A stretch of 64,000 bases of DNA from Apodemus sylvaticus (GCF_947179515.1 NC_067481.1:39533704-39597703), one strand, 5' to 3'; counted from the stretch's first letter, positions 22,914 to 33,720 are shown. Numbers and translations: made by a program. The notes: a model not told the origin generated them from the letters alone.

Positions 22914-23115
22914 GGGGCTGGAGAGGTAGCTCAGGGTTAAGTGCCTTTTTGCTTTTGCAGAGGTCATGCGTGTAGTTCCCAGCCCCCACATCAAGTGACT
23001 CACAGCCACCTGTATCTCTCTAGCAGGATCTGAAGCCCTCATCTGTCTGCCCTCTGAGCATTTGCACACAACCACACAGACAAATCTCATATATTATACA
23101 CACACACACACACCA
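22914..23115 (+). mobile_element. B2/B3-family SINE with CA-rich tail
   Basis: GGGGCTGGAGAGGTAGCTCAGG head, GTTCCCAGCCCCCACATC, and a CACACACA tail. Confidence 0.75.
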
Positions 23116-23159
23116 CATATATCCTCACTCTGGTATGTACTTTGACCCTAAAGCGTGGG

Positions 23160-24490
23160 ATATTTCATTATTTTTTTATTTACATTTTAATTAATTTTAA
23201 TTAATTACATTTCACCTTTCCCTTTCCTCCACCTCCTCCTGTGTTCTATCCCAACTCTCAGATTGATAGCCTCTTTTATTATTGTTATCATATGGACTCA
23301 TATACATCCCATCCGACATGCTAAGTCCAGTTTTGTTTGGTGCTTACGGCTTCAGGGCTGATCACTTTGTACTGGACTCATCCCTGGAAGAGATTAATTC
23401 CTGAAGGTTTTTGTCTAGGGGCGAGGCTCTATGAAACCTCCCCTTCCTCGTTAGCATGCCTGTTGATACTGTCATTGTTCAGGCAGTGTTTATGCGGCCA
23501 TTTCTAAGAGAGGCGGTGGCACAGCAGACTTCCTGGTCCTCTGACTCTTAGGATTGTTCTGCCCTGTCTTCTATGACGTTACCTGAGTCATATATGCAGG
23601 AGCTGTGATGTAGATGTATCTACTGGGGTTGGGCTCCCCACAACCCACTGATCTCTGCACTGTGCCCCGTTGTGGTTGTCTATGTTGGTCTCCACTTGCT
23701 GTTGATGAGGGGAGGTGGTGGCACTTATCTGTGGGTACAAGCATGGATGTAGAATGTAATGATGCTGGTCTAGCAGAATGGCAGGAATAGATTCTTCTCT
23801 AAGGCCCACGACCTCACTAGCCCTGAGAAGCTGGCTAAGTTTCCAGTCCCTCTTGTCGTGTGGGCTTTAAGTCCAATTAGGCAGCTGTTGGTTGCTACTA
23901 ACATGTGGGCGCCACTACTGTACCTTTGTCTTATAGTGCTGGCCATTGCTGTGGCTTGTTGTGACAGCTGGGCAGCAGCACTATGGGAGCTAGGCTGCAG
24001 GAAGGAGGCTTCCAGGCTAGATCCAGCTCAGTATCTGAGCCCTGTGTGCTAAATGTGTTGTCTTCAGCCACAGGGGGCTTAACTTCAACCTCTGAGAGGC
24101 ATCAAAGGCAGCAGCAAGAGTCTTATGTATTTGAGTCATTTGGACACTAACCAACAGCTTAAAAGATCTTGTGGTACTGGTTTTGTAGTCTATGGTTCTT
24201 GTGGGGAACATTATCAGCTCATGAGACATAGCTTCATCAATATAGTGTATGTGTGATAAGTATTCCTGTACCCCCACTTCCCAGATAGAGCCCCCTCACT
24301 GTCTTTCTATTCCCCTCTTCATGAGCACGCATATCCCACAATTCCCTTTCAATGTCCCCTACCCACCCCCATGGTCTCAACTAGGAATATTTTCAACCGC
24401 TTTGCAGTTCTCTCTGGCCCTCCTGCACCTCTGTGGCCACTGGGCTACGTTCTGCATTTTCGACACGAGAAAAGACAGTCACAGATAGGA
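23160..24490 (-). mobile_element. L1 (LINE-1) 3' end, reversed
   Basis: About 1.3 kb resembling the 3'UTR of rodent Lx/L1 elements read on the minus strand. Diagnostic stretches are TATGGACTCATATACA, GTGGGCGCCACTACTG, GACAGCTGGGCAGCAGCAC and GGCTTCCAGGCTAGATCCAG. The T-rich left edge is the poly(A) end. ORF1/ORF2 are absent, so it is a 5'-truncated dead copy. Confidence 0.75.
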
Positions 24491-24882
24491 CTTTACACCT
24501 CTAACTGCTGAGTCTAGTGGCTGCCAGTGTTACAGAGGAAGAGCAGCTTTGGTGACACTCAGGCCAGGACTTCCAGACATTCTCAGCCACATTAGCACTG
24601 ATCTGGGTGTAGATTATCAGTGTGGAACCACAGGACAGCTCCTACATGCCCAGAGTTCTGCAAGGGCAGCTGTTACTAGTTGGTACAAGACTAAGTTCAC
24701 AGCTCCTGTGAGACTCTGACACTAAACTTCACTAGTGCTTGGTACTTACCATTCAGAGGCCAGCGCCTCAGTAAGCCACCCTGTTCCTAAACTTCTTGTA
24801 CCATCCTTCCATAGCTGCCCCTGAGTGTTGTATTTCTGTGTCTGGCATCTCTGACATCTTACACCCACACCCAATTTTTTGC

Positions 24883-24978
24883 TTTGAAACAGTGTCTTAT
24901 GTAGACCAGGCTGGCCTTGAACTTAACAGACATCTGCCTCCAAGTGCTGGAATTAAAGGTGTAAGCCAAACACGCCTG
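24883..24978 (-). mobile_element. B1 SINE (reversed)
   Basis: B1 complement: GTAGACCAGGCTGGCCTTGAA and CCTCCAAGTGCTGGAATTAAAG. Confidence 0.85.
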
Positions 24979-25624
24979 GTTTTAGAAAGCCCCCAGAGCA
25001 CCCCTCCCAATCTTGTAGGTCTGGTCTGCTTTTGCGCCTTTGTCTCTCGTTTGTTTTTTCCCTTTGGTTAGGAACCATGTTTCCCTACAAGAAGAAAATG
25101 CAGCTGCACAGCAGGTTGGGATGTGGACATGGTGGTGTGTGGCGGATGTTCCCATAGGCCAGTGTGCAGCAGTTGAGGGCCTGCTCACTCAGCCCTGGGG
25201 CAATCTTTGATCCATGGGCATACACAGGCCAGACCCTTAGCAGACACTTCTTGTCTCCCAGCACACATCTGCTAAGTTGACTTTCTGTGCTTGTGATGTC
25301 ATACCCGTGGGCTTTTATATTCTTTACAGTCAGGCCCTGCCGTTAGAACTGGGTCAAAGTAGGCTGCTTATGTTCAACCCAGGGACAACTCCTTAATGGT
25401 GTCCCTCTGCAGTGAGGAAGGTTCTGTGCCCTGGAGGGTATGTAGGCTGTGACAGTCCTCTGTTCTCACTAGGTGACAAGCAGGAGTCCATCTGGGCTCC
25501 GGCTTGTCTGTCACCGTTTAAAGGGGTCTGCCCTGGTTGCTGCTGCCAGGACACCATGATGAAGGCAAAGAGGACACAGCTCCCTACACAGTCCCATACT
25601 GCATGGGGCAGAGCTACAGGTTGC

Positions 25625-26080
25625 ATTTTTTTGTTTTTGTTTTTTTAGCTTTCCTGGCTTTATTTCCCTTCTTCAAGTTACAATCACCTCACCCTGCCCA
25701 AACGTGTGTTTTCCAGTCTATAAGGGGGAAGAGGCGCTTGTGAAGTACCTGCCCTCCCAGTAATCGCTGGCAGAAGGTGTTTTTCTAAACCTTGTAGCCA
25801 GCTTTGGCATTTGGAGCAGGTTTGCTGGCATAGGACCAAGCGGTGGCAGCAGGAACAGAGCATCGTGTCTGCCTTGCCTGGATTCTGCCTGGAGGACGCA
25901 CAATCTGTCCACACTGAGCACATGAGCAGTACCAGGCAGAGCAGGGCCTCCAGTCTGCCTTTGCGCAGCCTGGGTCCCTCCTGCTGAAAAAGCCTCCTGC
26001 TTGGGCATCCAGGTTTGGCTTCCTGGATGGCAGGAGTTTTTGGGAGAGCATAGGCTGAGTCCCTCCTAACTAGGCAACAA
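25625..26080 (-). pseudogene. Possible processed retrocopy of unknown parent
   Basis: On the minus strand this block ends in AATAAA (complement at 25659-25664), followed 11-12 bases later by an A-rich tail (T-rich at 25626-25647 on the plus strand). That is the hallmark of a reverse-transcribed mRNA 3' end. It is repeat-free for about 400 bases upstream. Three minus-strand frames stay open for roughly 90-135 codons but none matches a protein I recognise. I see no clear target-site duplication. It could instead be an unannotated antisense transcript or a fragment of an older repeat. Confidence 0.35.
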
Positions 26081-26198
26081 GATAGCCACATGGGAATTTG
26101 AATAGCGAGTCCTCAGCTCTTTGAGTTTTGGGCTTATTATGTCTGTGATTTTGTTCTTTTAAAATGAAGAGGATTCTGCCAGGGGAAGACCACAAGTG

Positions 26199-26237
<39 letters not shown>

Positions 26238-26250
26238 ATACACACCTACA
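26199..26250. repeat. (CA)n microsatellite
   Basis: GCGCGCACACAC start, about 15 CA units, then interrupted CATACA/CACCTACA units. Confidence 0.95.
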
Positions 26251-26371
26251 CACCTTACATCTTCACCTCCGTCTTCTCAGACTGCTTGCTCCGTGGACCG
26301 GTTCTCTGTGGTTTGGCGGGTAGGGGAAGGGAGGCACAGTACTCTGAGCATCTCAGCCTTGGCGCAGGGTA

Positions 26372-26404
26372 CAGTGTGTGTGTGTGTGTGTGGGGGGGGG
26401 GGGT
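26372..26404. repeat. (TG)n then G-run
   Basis: About ten TG units followed by a run of some eleven G, a likely slippage hotspot. Confidence 0.9.
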
Positions 26405-26621
26405 TCCTAGGTGGTACCAAATGACATTTACTGCTTCGGCGGTTTTGACGTCCCTGACCACATCAGCAGAACCTGTAAAATTCAAGTTCTCCAATCCTGC
26501 TCCAGAACCACGGAAAGTGAGGCCCAGTGGTTTGGGAGTCTCAACATACCTAACATACCTTCCAGAGGATTCTGACAGGAAAGTCACTGCATTGTGATAG
26601 ATCTAAACCTGGATTTGGGTA

Positions 26622-26729
26622 TGGTATAAGGTCTCATGTAAGCCAGGCTGGCCCCGACTTGCTATATAGCTGAGGATGATCTTGAACCTCCACCTTCCAA
26701 GGGCTGGGATTATAGGCATGAGTCACTTA
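26622..26729 (-). mobile_element. B1-related SINE (reversed)
   Basis: B1-type complement with the older internal segment (GCTGAGGATGATCTTGAACC), as in pre-B1 forms. Confidence 0.65.
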
Positions 26730-26761
26730 TCTGTGTGATTGTTTGCCTGCCTGGATGAATC

Positions 26762-27066
26762 AATGTATGTATGCATGCATGTGTGTGTTCACTGTGTGTA
26801 TGGCTGCCCACAGTAGCCCAGAGAGGACATCATATCCCTCTAGAACTGGAGTTACAGAGGTTTTGAACTGTCCCCCCAACCACTTGCAAGCTCTGAACTG
26901 TTGAACTGTCTGTCTAGTCTGGTGTTTTACATTTGTTTGTTGGGTGGTGCCCACCATAGTGTCAGAGGTCAGGCAGCTTGTGGGTGTCAGCTCTGTCCTC
27001 CCCCGTGTGGGTCGTCAGGCTCAGTGTGGACAGCACCTTTATCTGTTAAGCCATCTTGCTAGCCCC
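26762..27066 (-). mobile_element. Two degraded B2/B3-family SINEs (reversed)
   Basis: First copy about 26762-26920 (TATGTATGCATGCATG tail, CTAGAACTGGAGTTACAG). Second about 26945-27066, ending GTTAAGCCATCTTGCTAGCCC. Confidence 0.6.
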
Positions 27067-27084
27067 GAAACTGTATTTTTACTT

Positions 27085-27160
27085 TTGCTGGGTGTGGATC
27101 AGGGAAGTCACATGCCAGGCAAACACTCTAGCGTAGAAGAAAACCCTAACCCTAATCTTT
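27085..27160 (-). mobile_element. ID-type SINE remnant (reversed)
   Basis: Diverged complement of an ID head: CACATGCCAGGCAAACACTC, followed by a shortened B-box side. Confidence 0.4.
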
Positions 27161-27189
27161 TAAACTATTTTACTCTATTTGGTTTGCTG

Positions 27190-27299
27190 TGGGGACGAGG
27201 GCTCACTGTGTAGCTTAGGTTGTCGTTGAATTTACAATCCTCCTTTTTGCCCTAGCTTCTCCCCTGGTGCCTGTATGGGTTTGCCTTACTGTGCCCAGC
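27190..27299 (-). mobile_element. Old B1-related SINE (reversed)
   Basis: Diverged B1 complement: GGGCTCACTGTGTAGCTTAGG and GTTGAATTTACAATCCTCC. Confidence 0.55.
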
Positions 27300-27309
27300 T
27301 TTTTAAACT

Positions 27310-27560
27310 GTCTGAAAGTCCCCAATCTACACGTCATGTAACCATCTTCATTCCTAGGTATTAACCAAGGGACAGCTTTTGTTCACACAAAGGTCTGCCC
27401 CTGAACATCTGTAATGACTTTACTCACAATAGCCTGAGGCTAGAAACAATTCAGTAGGTGAGCAGATAAATCACCTTGTATTTGCACTGAGGAGTACTAT
27501 TCAGCAATAAAAACGGAGTTATGCCCAGCATCATTAATCTCGTGCTATGATCAAGGAAGT
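27310..27560 (+). mobile_element. Ancient L1 fragment (ORF2 end/3' region)
   Basis: Reads like the end of an old mammalian L1: CACAATAGCCTGAGGCTAGAA and GGAGTACTATTCAGCAATAAA are its diagnostic phrases. Confidence 0.7.
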
Positions 27561-27564
27561 TAAG

Positions 27565-27705
27565 TGTGGGGATGTAAGCATATAAATCTAGCACTCAGGA
27601 GACTGAGGCAGGAGGATTAAGAGTTTGAGGCCAGCCTAGGCTACGTAGGTGGTTCAAGGCTAGCTAGTAGTTAGCGAAGGCTGAAAGGTAAGATTCTGTC
27701 TCAAA
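27565..27705 (+). mobile_element. B1-related SINE
   Basis: B1 with GCACTCAGGAGACTGAGGCAG and GAGGCCAGCCTAGGCTACG, carrying an extra internal GGTTCAAGGCTAGCTAG stretch. Confidence 0.7.
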
Positions 27706-28478
27706 CATAACTTCAAAAAGTAAAATGAGGGTAGGGGCAAAGAGGAATATGTTATAGAGGAATGGGAGGGTGCTGAGTGGGAGGGCTGGGTATCTTATTT
27801 TGAGGCCTGGTGTCTGGAGTGTTTGTGTCAAAACTATCACACTGGGTGGCTAAGTCAGTTTACACATCATTTACATGCAAGCAAATGTGTAAGTGTGATG
27901 CTTGTCTAGGTGAGGTGCAGGAGCTTTGTGGAAAGGAAGCCCTTTCAGGAGATGGTCATTGTACCCGCCCAGCAGGCTACATAGTAGACAAAGGCTTAAA
28001 ACAGGGAAGAGAATGAACTTTTGACCCTGAACAGCAGGGTCACCTGGTGGCATTGTTGTTGGTGGCCCTGCCATCTGTGGAGCTGTCCTGGTCCCATGTC
28101 TGAAGACAATGCTCCTAACCCCACACCATGTCACCTCGAACTCCCATCCCAGGTCACATCTTATCAACACCCCCCTCCCCCAGAAGAGGCTGTGGCTCGG
28201 CCTTATATCTTACAGGCCTCCACAGTGCCTTCAACAGTATCGTGTAGTGTGGTCCTCGAATTACCTTTGTTTTCGTCATTGCCAAAGCGACAACTGGCTT
28301 ATGTCTCTGAGACCCAGTTGGTATTTTCTACAGGCATCTTCTTTAAGTCACACCAGAAATGTTCAACAGATTCCCCGCTTCCAAAATTCATCCCAAATTT
28401 GATTTAGCAGCAAGAATCTTGGAGGAGTGGCATGGGGCTTCCTGACTGGCTACATCCTTGCCTCTTTGTCTTCTGCAG

Positions 28479-28567
28479 ATCTGATTTGTATTCACTGTAA
28501 CCAACACTGCTCCCAAGACCTTCTGGATCCAGACCAAGGATCCCAGCTCACTGGAAATCCTTAGCAC
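28479..28567 (+). other. Dusp14: Candidate Dusp14 5'UTR exon (89 nt)
   Basis: The acceptor is excellent: a pyrimidine tract and TTCTGCAG end at 28478. The donor is also strong: AGCAC|GTGAGTAG after 28567. The exon lies in repeat-free sequence 1.7 kb before the coding exon, on the right strand, and has no ATG. DUSP14 genes have non-coding 5' exons, so this is a good candidate. Not proven without RNA evidence. Confidence 0.55.
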
Positions 28568-29137
28568 GTGAGTAGCCATTATATTGCTGCTATGCAAGCT
28601 GGGGTGAGCATCTGAATTACTGGGACATCAGACAGGTGTTACTTAAGTGTCAAGATGCACAAACTATGGAACAAGGTGGTTTGGCAGTAAGAGATTGGTA
28701 TGTCTGAAATCTCAGGAAACCAATATAATTAGAATAATTACCCTTTCCTTCCTGAGACTTGGTCTTACCCAGTAGCTCAGGCAGGTCTGGGACTCAAGTC
28801 CTCTCTGCCTGTGACTTGCTAATAATTTCCTCTTCTGTGGCTACAAATATACACCAATATTTTATAGTAAACACTTTACTAATATCATAGATTTCAGATA
28901 CTGAGCTAAATTAATGTTAATTCTAGCCCATCCCAGAACCTAGTAGAATTCACTTGGGAGCTTAGAATTGGCAGAGGAGGGTAAGGTTATCACTTATTGT
29001 ACCCAGGGTCAGCTCAGATAAATTCCTATTTAGCTAATTTGAAGACCATGCATGACCTTCAAAGCTGAGGATTTAATTCTTGTGGTACTTACTAACATAT
29101 TAAGGCAGGCCCTGGTTCACTTCACTCTCTAGCACTG

Positions 29138-29140
<3 letters not shown>

Positions 29141-29191
<51 letters not shown>

Positions 29192-29202
29192 TCTCACACA
29201 CA

Positions 29203-29237
<35 letters not shown>

Positions 29238-29256
29238 TCTCTCTCTCTCTCACACA

Positions 29257-29301
<45 letters not shown>
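29141..29301. repeat. Compound (CT)n/(CA)n microsatellite
   Basis: About 160 bases alternating between blocks of CT and blocks of CA at least three times. This mosaic suggests repeated slippage and duplication. Confidence 0.95.
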
Positions 29302-29304
<3 letters not shown>

Positions 29305-29409
29305 GCCTCCAAATTGCCTAGGATTAATTCCATGGAAAGGCCATAGTACTTTACCCAAATTTTTAAAAAATTCACACCTCATAAAAATTTTAAAAAGGTG
29401 GTGTCTTGA

Positions 29410-29527
29410 GGCTGGTCAGATGGCTCAGCAGATAAAGGTATGTGCCAAGCCTGACGATCTGAGTTCAGTCCCTGAAACCCATATGATGGAAGGAGAGAAC
29501 TCCCATAAGATGTCCTCCCCTGCCCCC
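29410..29527 (+). mobile_element. B2-family SINE (5' part)
   Basis: GGCTGGTCAGATGGCTCAGC head and GCCTGACGATCTGAGTTCAG; cut short by the T-rich end of the next B1. Confidence 0.75.
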
Positions 29528-29530
29528 CCT

Positions 29531-29564
<34 letters not shown>

Positions 29565-29565
<1 letters not shown>

Positions 29566-29697
29566 CGAGACAGGGTTTCTCTGTGGAGCCCTAGCTGTCC
29601 TGGAACTCACTCTGTAGACCAGGCTGGCCTCGAACTCAGAAATCTGCCTGCCTCTGCCTCCCAGAGTGCTGGGATTACAGGCGTGTGCCACCACCCT
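29565..29697 (-). mobile_element. Full-length B1 SINE (reversed)
   Basis: Little-diverged B1 complement with a (GTTTT)n poly(A) remnant at 29528-29560. It abuts the 3' side of the preceding SINE. Confidence 0.95.
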
Positions 29698-30385
29698 GAA
29701 CTTTTAAACAGCAAGGAGCACATACAATATGGCTTCCTTTTGCTGGTGTCCAGTTTCGTCATCCCAAAAAGGCAGTTTATTAACTGCCTTGCCTGATGTG
29801 ACACAAGATCTCAATGCCTGGAATCAGAAGCACACGGTACCACGGCTCTGTGGAGTACAACACTTTGGATTTCTGGGCAGGGACTGGACCTTAGTGCCAG
29901 TAGACCTGTGTAGCCAGTGTGAGTCTGGGTTTGATTCCAACCCCGAAAAATGGAGGAATGCCCCTCCCTTCAGGAGGCCTCTGCCAGATGGCTCTTCAGG
30001 AACCAGTCAGACATGTTTTCTGTCTTTTAACTTTCTCTAAAAATAGGGTGACTATTTTCACTGAAGGGATATAAAAAAAAAAAGCTTAGTTTCATATTGA
30101 TTGTACATTTTGGCATTGCAGGCTACCTCTCCTAATGGTCAATAGAAAATGATTTATATGCTTCCTGCAAAGCATGCACTCTGCCTTACTTCCTAATTCT
30201 CTCCCTTCCCTTCCCCCAAAGCCCTGGAGGTGGTGGCTGCGGTGGCTGAGTAACGTGTGAAGTTCTGACCGTTACCTGTATCTTGCAGGAAGGAGGCTGC
30301 AGTCTCAGATTCCCTGGTGGAGGACGGACTCCACTGCTCTCTGGTCTCGCCCCCTGATGACGAGAGTGTGACCACTGGCATCTTC

Positions 30386-30982
30386 ATGAGCTCCAGAGGT
30401 CACAGCACACTCCCACGGACTCTCATGGCCCCTCGGATGATTTCCGAGGGAGACATAGGAGGCATCGCTCAGATCACCTCCAATCTCTTCTTGGGCAGAG
30501 CCAGCGTGGCCTCCAACCGGCACCTCCTCCAGGCCCGGGGCATCACCTGCGTTGTCAATGCTACCATCGAGATCCCCAACTTTAACTGGCCCCAGTTTGA
30601 ATATGTTAAAGTGCCTCTGGCTGACATTCCTCACGCCCCCATTAGACTGTACTTTGACACTGTGGCTGACAAGATCCACAGCGTCAGCAAGAAGCACGGG
30701 GCCACCTTGGTGCACTGTGCTGCGGGCGTGAGCCGCTCGGCCACCCTCTGTATTGCGTACCTGATGAAGTTTCACAACTTGTGCCTGCTGGAGGCGTACA
30801 ACTGGGTGAAGGCCCGGAGGCCTGTCATCAGGCCCAACCTGGGCTTCTGGAGGCAGCTGATAGACTACGAGAGCCAGCTCTTTGGGAAGTCTTCGGTTAA
30901 GATGGTACAGACACCCTATGGCGTCATTCCAGATGTTTACGAGAAGGAGTCCCGACACTTGATGCCTTATTGGGGGATTTAG
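30386..30982 (+). CDS. Dusp14: Dual-specificity phosphatase 14 (MKP6)
   Basis: A complete 198-residue frame in one exon, starting MSSRGHSTLPRTLMAPRM and ending EKESRHLMPYWGI. This is the length and termini of mammalian DUSP14. The atypical dual-specificity phosphatase domain spans about residues 26-167. The P-loop is HCAAGVSRS with nucleophile Cys111 and Arg117, and Asp80 in the ADIPHAP loop is the likely general acid. There is no MAPK-docking rhodanese domain, as expected for the small atypical class. The family removes phosphate from Tyr and Ser/Thr of MAPKs and of TAK1/TAB1, and DUSP14 was described as MKP6, acting on CD28-linked T-cell signalling (family knowledge). The ATG context is weak (T at -3, A at +4). 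I chose it because it gives the family N-terminus. An open extension upstream has no ATG. Confidence 0.97.
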   Translation: MSSRGHSTLPRTLMAPRMISEGDIGGIAQITSNLFLGRASVASNRHLLQARGITCVVNATIEIPNFNWPQFEYVKVPLADIPHAPIRLYFDTVADKIHSVSKKHGATLVHCAAGVSRSATLCIAYLMKFHNLCLLEAYNWVKARRPVIRPNLGFWRQLIDYESQLFGKSSVKMVQTPYGVIPDVYEKESRHLMPYWGI

Positions 30983-31553
30983 TGTTGCCACAGCTGGCAT
31001 CCACAGCCCCTCAGCAGTACCAGCATCTGCCACACACCATCTGTCCCCCTCTTCCTCTCTTTGGTTCTCCCGAGAGTGTTTCTACACTGGGCGTTCGGGT
31101 TTAAGAGATGCGGAGGGGAAACGCATACGTTGTTAGTGATGTTTTTTTTTTTTTAAAACTAGCATTTTGAAATAGTGAACATGAAAAATCTTTACCTGGC
31201 CTTTAATCATTTGTAACAACTGGAACAGTTCCTGGACACTGTTCCTGCTTTCTTTCTGGCTCCCGCCTTTTCGGAGCCTTAGCAGGTGCAGGAGGAGCTC
31301 ATTGCAAACATCACTTTGGGCCCTGATTAACCCTCTAGAGACCAACCTTGCCGAGGGCTGCAGGCTGGACAGTTTAGGGAAGATCAAGGCCAGCTCAGTC
31401 CCTGCAGGGTTAGCCTGGTCCTTTCCCTCTGTTATTTGATTCTATAAGTTAAGTTCACCAATGTTGTTTAGTTGATAAGTGGTTATGATAAAAATCTGTT
31501 GCAAAGACCCTCTTGAAATTAGTGTGCCCTGGGATCATATTAGCATTATTTTT

Positions 31554-31559
31554 AATAAA
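31554..31559 (+). terminator. Dusp14: Dusp14 poly(A) signal AATAAA
   Basis: Canonical hexamer with a strongly GT-rich downstream element (GGGTGTGTGCGTGC, about 31591-31605). Cleavage is expected near 31572-31580. Confidence 0.85.
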
Positions 31560-32622
31560 CTTGCTCAACATAAGCCCTTTACTAATCATTCTGGGTGTGT
31601 GCGTGCACTCGTGCTCATGTGTGTCAGCGGAAGAAAGGTGTTCTCCAGTCACTGTTCAGCTGTGGTTCTTAGGACCATCGTGGTCACTACTTAAAATAGA
31701 AACCCCAGCAGAATCAGATAGGCAACATATCACGTCCTTGCAGATGAGCAGAAATCTGTATCATCCGAATGTGGGAAGTGTGGGCTAGATTGTCCAGCCT
31801 GCAGCTCCTGAGCAGTAAGATCCCAGGAAAGTTGTGCATGTGGCCCCACACAGAAGCAGACACAAGTTATGTCACAAGGTCCAAAGGTTGGGCACCCCTG
31901 GTGGCACACACACGCTGATCAAAGGTGCTGAGTTCCATTTTTGTCTTGGTTAAAATGTCAAGAACACCCCTAAAGAAATGGAAGACATGCCTCTGCTCAC
32001 CTAGTAACACAAAAAGCCTCCGTCTGCCGCAAACCTCAGCCTAAGCAAAGACCAGTGGCTCCCAATAAAGCTGCCAGTAACGGCTTGTCAGGGAAGCAGC
32101 ACAAGTTTTAACAAGCTCTTCTGTTTGCTCTCTTGGGTGAGTGCTGGGAGGCCAGGCAACCCTTGGGAGTGCTTTTCCATTTTATTAGCCAGGTCTATGT
32201 TCACAGAACGGTTTTCTGGCTTTTTGATCTTTTAAGGAGACGAACCCTTGACATACTGTAATTGAATTCTGTCTTGCAGATTTTGTCTGGCTTATGGCAC
32301 TGGGATTCCATCAAAAATTTACCTTTTCTTTTATACGATATCTAGCCTTACACAAACCCATCTTTATCTAAACAGGAAGATTTGAAACAGTTTCTCTGGG
32401 AAATCAGAGGAGTATGCATGGAACATTATCACATAACCAAAAAAAAAAAAAACAAAAAAAAAAAACCGTGAGTTATGGAGCCTGGCTTTTTTAGCACGGA
32501 AGCCAAGCTTTTAAGTCAATTTCTGACTAGGAGCCCCTTAGTAACCATTGTTCTGCAGGAAGAAAATACTTGCTGCCACTCCTTGTGATTAAGATAAAAC
32601 TTGCCGTGAAAATCCCAACTAG

Positions 32623-32725
32623 GGCTGCAGAGAGGGCCTGGTCAGTAAGATGCTTACTGTGCAAACATAAGGACCTGAGTTTTATTCCTAGAACCCACAT
32701 TAAAAAAAATGCCAGTGTGCATTTC
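32623..32725 (+). mobile_element. tRNA-derived SINE fragment (B4/RSINE type)
   Basis: GGGCTGCAGAGAGGGCCTGG head, TAAGGACCTGAGTTTTATTCC, then AGAACCCACATTAAAAAAAA. Confidence 0.6.
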
Positions 32726-33639
32726 AGCCAGGGACACAGATAGGCTGTGCTCCTCCAAGCCCAATCTCACCACCAGCTCTACAGCAACACTGGCTGCAGG
32801 CTCCCTTCCCCTTGGCTCCATCTCCAGCGGATCCTTCCCCTTCTAACCTCCCTTCCCTCAGTCATTGCTTTGTCCCAGCTCCTCCCACCACAGTCCAGCA
32901 GGCACCCTCCCCACACACTGCCCCCCCCCCCCTCAGGCTGCTCTGACAGGAGAAGCAGGTGAGCTCAGTGCAGATCTTCACCTTTCCATTCCCGAGAGTT
33001 CAATCCCCAGTCTCATCCCAGCCCTGTAGACCTGCTGTGGCCTCTCCTCACTCCGTCCCCATCCTCAGGGATCCAGTTAGGATCTTTGGTATGAGAAGGT
33101 ACTTAGTAAATTACAAAGAGAAACACAAAACCTTTGATCTACTAAAATGGTGCCCTGGGTGTAAAATATGCTAGGGTAATTAATGGTGGCACAAAATTTG
33201 TGGGAGTAACCAATAACTGATTTAAGGCCCACTCCATAAGGCAGAACCCATACCCAACACTGCTTGGGTGAACAAGAACCAGAATCTAGTCCAGAGATCT
33301 ACTAAGGGCTCTGCGAACTCCATGGAAGAGGAGGCAAAGAGCCGGGGGTCGGGGTGTGTGTGTGGGAAATGGAGGACACTAAGAAAACACGGCCCTCTGA
33401 ACACAATGGCCAGAGACTGAAGCAGCATGCACAGGCCCAGACAGGCCTGCACAGGTCCTCTGTGTAGACCACGACTTCTAGTTCAGTGTTTATGGGACTC
33501 CTGGGCATGTAAACGAACAGGTCTCAGATTCTTAGGCCGTCTCTTGGTTTTGTCCAACTCTGATGTTTTAGGTTTTTTTTTTTGAATTTTATATTTTATT
33601 ATCCCTTAGAAGCCTATTTGTTTTCTAATGAGAGAAAAG

Positions 33640-33720
33640 GAGCAGAGCCAGATGAGAGGAGGAGGCCGGGGAGGACTGGAGGAGGCGGGGGAGGACTAGA
33701 GGAGTAGAGGGAGAGGAAGC
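33640..33720. repeat. G/A-rich segment with 20-mer duplication
   Basis: Two near copies of a GGAGGC(C)GGGG(G)AGGACT block (about 33661-33677 and 33681-33697) within a purine-only run. G-rich enough for G-quadruplex formation. Confidence 0.7.

Larger units (their letters stand above)
11712..28478 (+). other. Dusp14: Dusp14 5' intron region
   Basis: About 16.8 kb between the putative first exon and the 28.5 kb 5'UTR exon. 12.1-14.4 kb is largely repeat-free and may hold regulatory DNA. Beyond that lie dense SINEs, two LTR-type blocks, an L1 3' end and a retrocopy-like block. I see no protein-coding exon. Stretches with nothing assigned are about 18.0-18.7, 24.5-24.85, 25.0-25.6 and 27.8-28.4 kb. 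Confidence 0.6.
28568..30288 (+). other. Dusp14: Dusp14 last intron
   Basis: The intron ends in a pyrimidine-containing TATCTTGCAG acceptor. It contains a compound CT/CA microsatellite and a B2-family SINE abutting a reversed B1. Unique DNA fills 28.6-29.1 and 29.7-30.28 kb. Confidence 0.6.
30289..31578 (+). other. Dusp14: Dusp14 terminal exon (5'UTR tail, CDS, 3'UTR)
   Basis: From the TTGCAG acceptor to the predicted cleavage site after AATAAA. The 97 bases before the ATG stay in frame without a stop back to the acceptor. The 3'UTR is about 595 bases and holds a T run at 31141-31154. Confidence 0.85.

Noticed and set aside
27144..27155. Telomere-like CCCTAACCCTAA.
   Set aside because: Only two units, inside a decayed reversed SINE; not an interstitial telomeric array.
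30317..30385. Starting Dusp14 23 codons earlier at GTG.
   Set aside because: The family N-terminus is MSSRGHS and there is no upstream ATG. The extension is kept only as a finding.
30305..31033. A 242-codon minus-strand frame antisense to Dusp14.
   Set aside because: It mirrors the codon pattern of the real plus-strand phosphatase; no promoter, splice or domain support.
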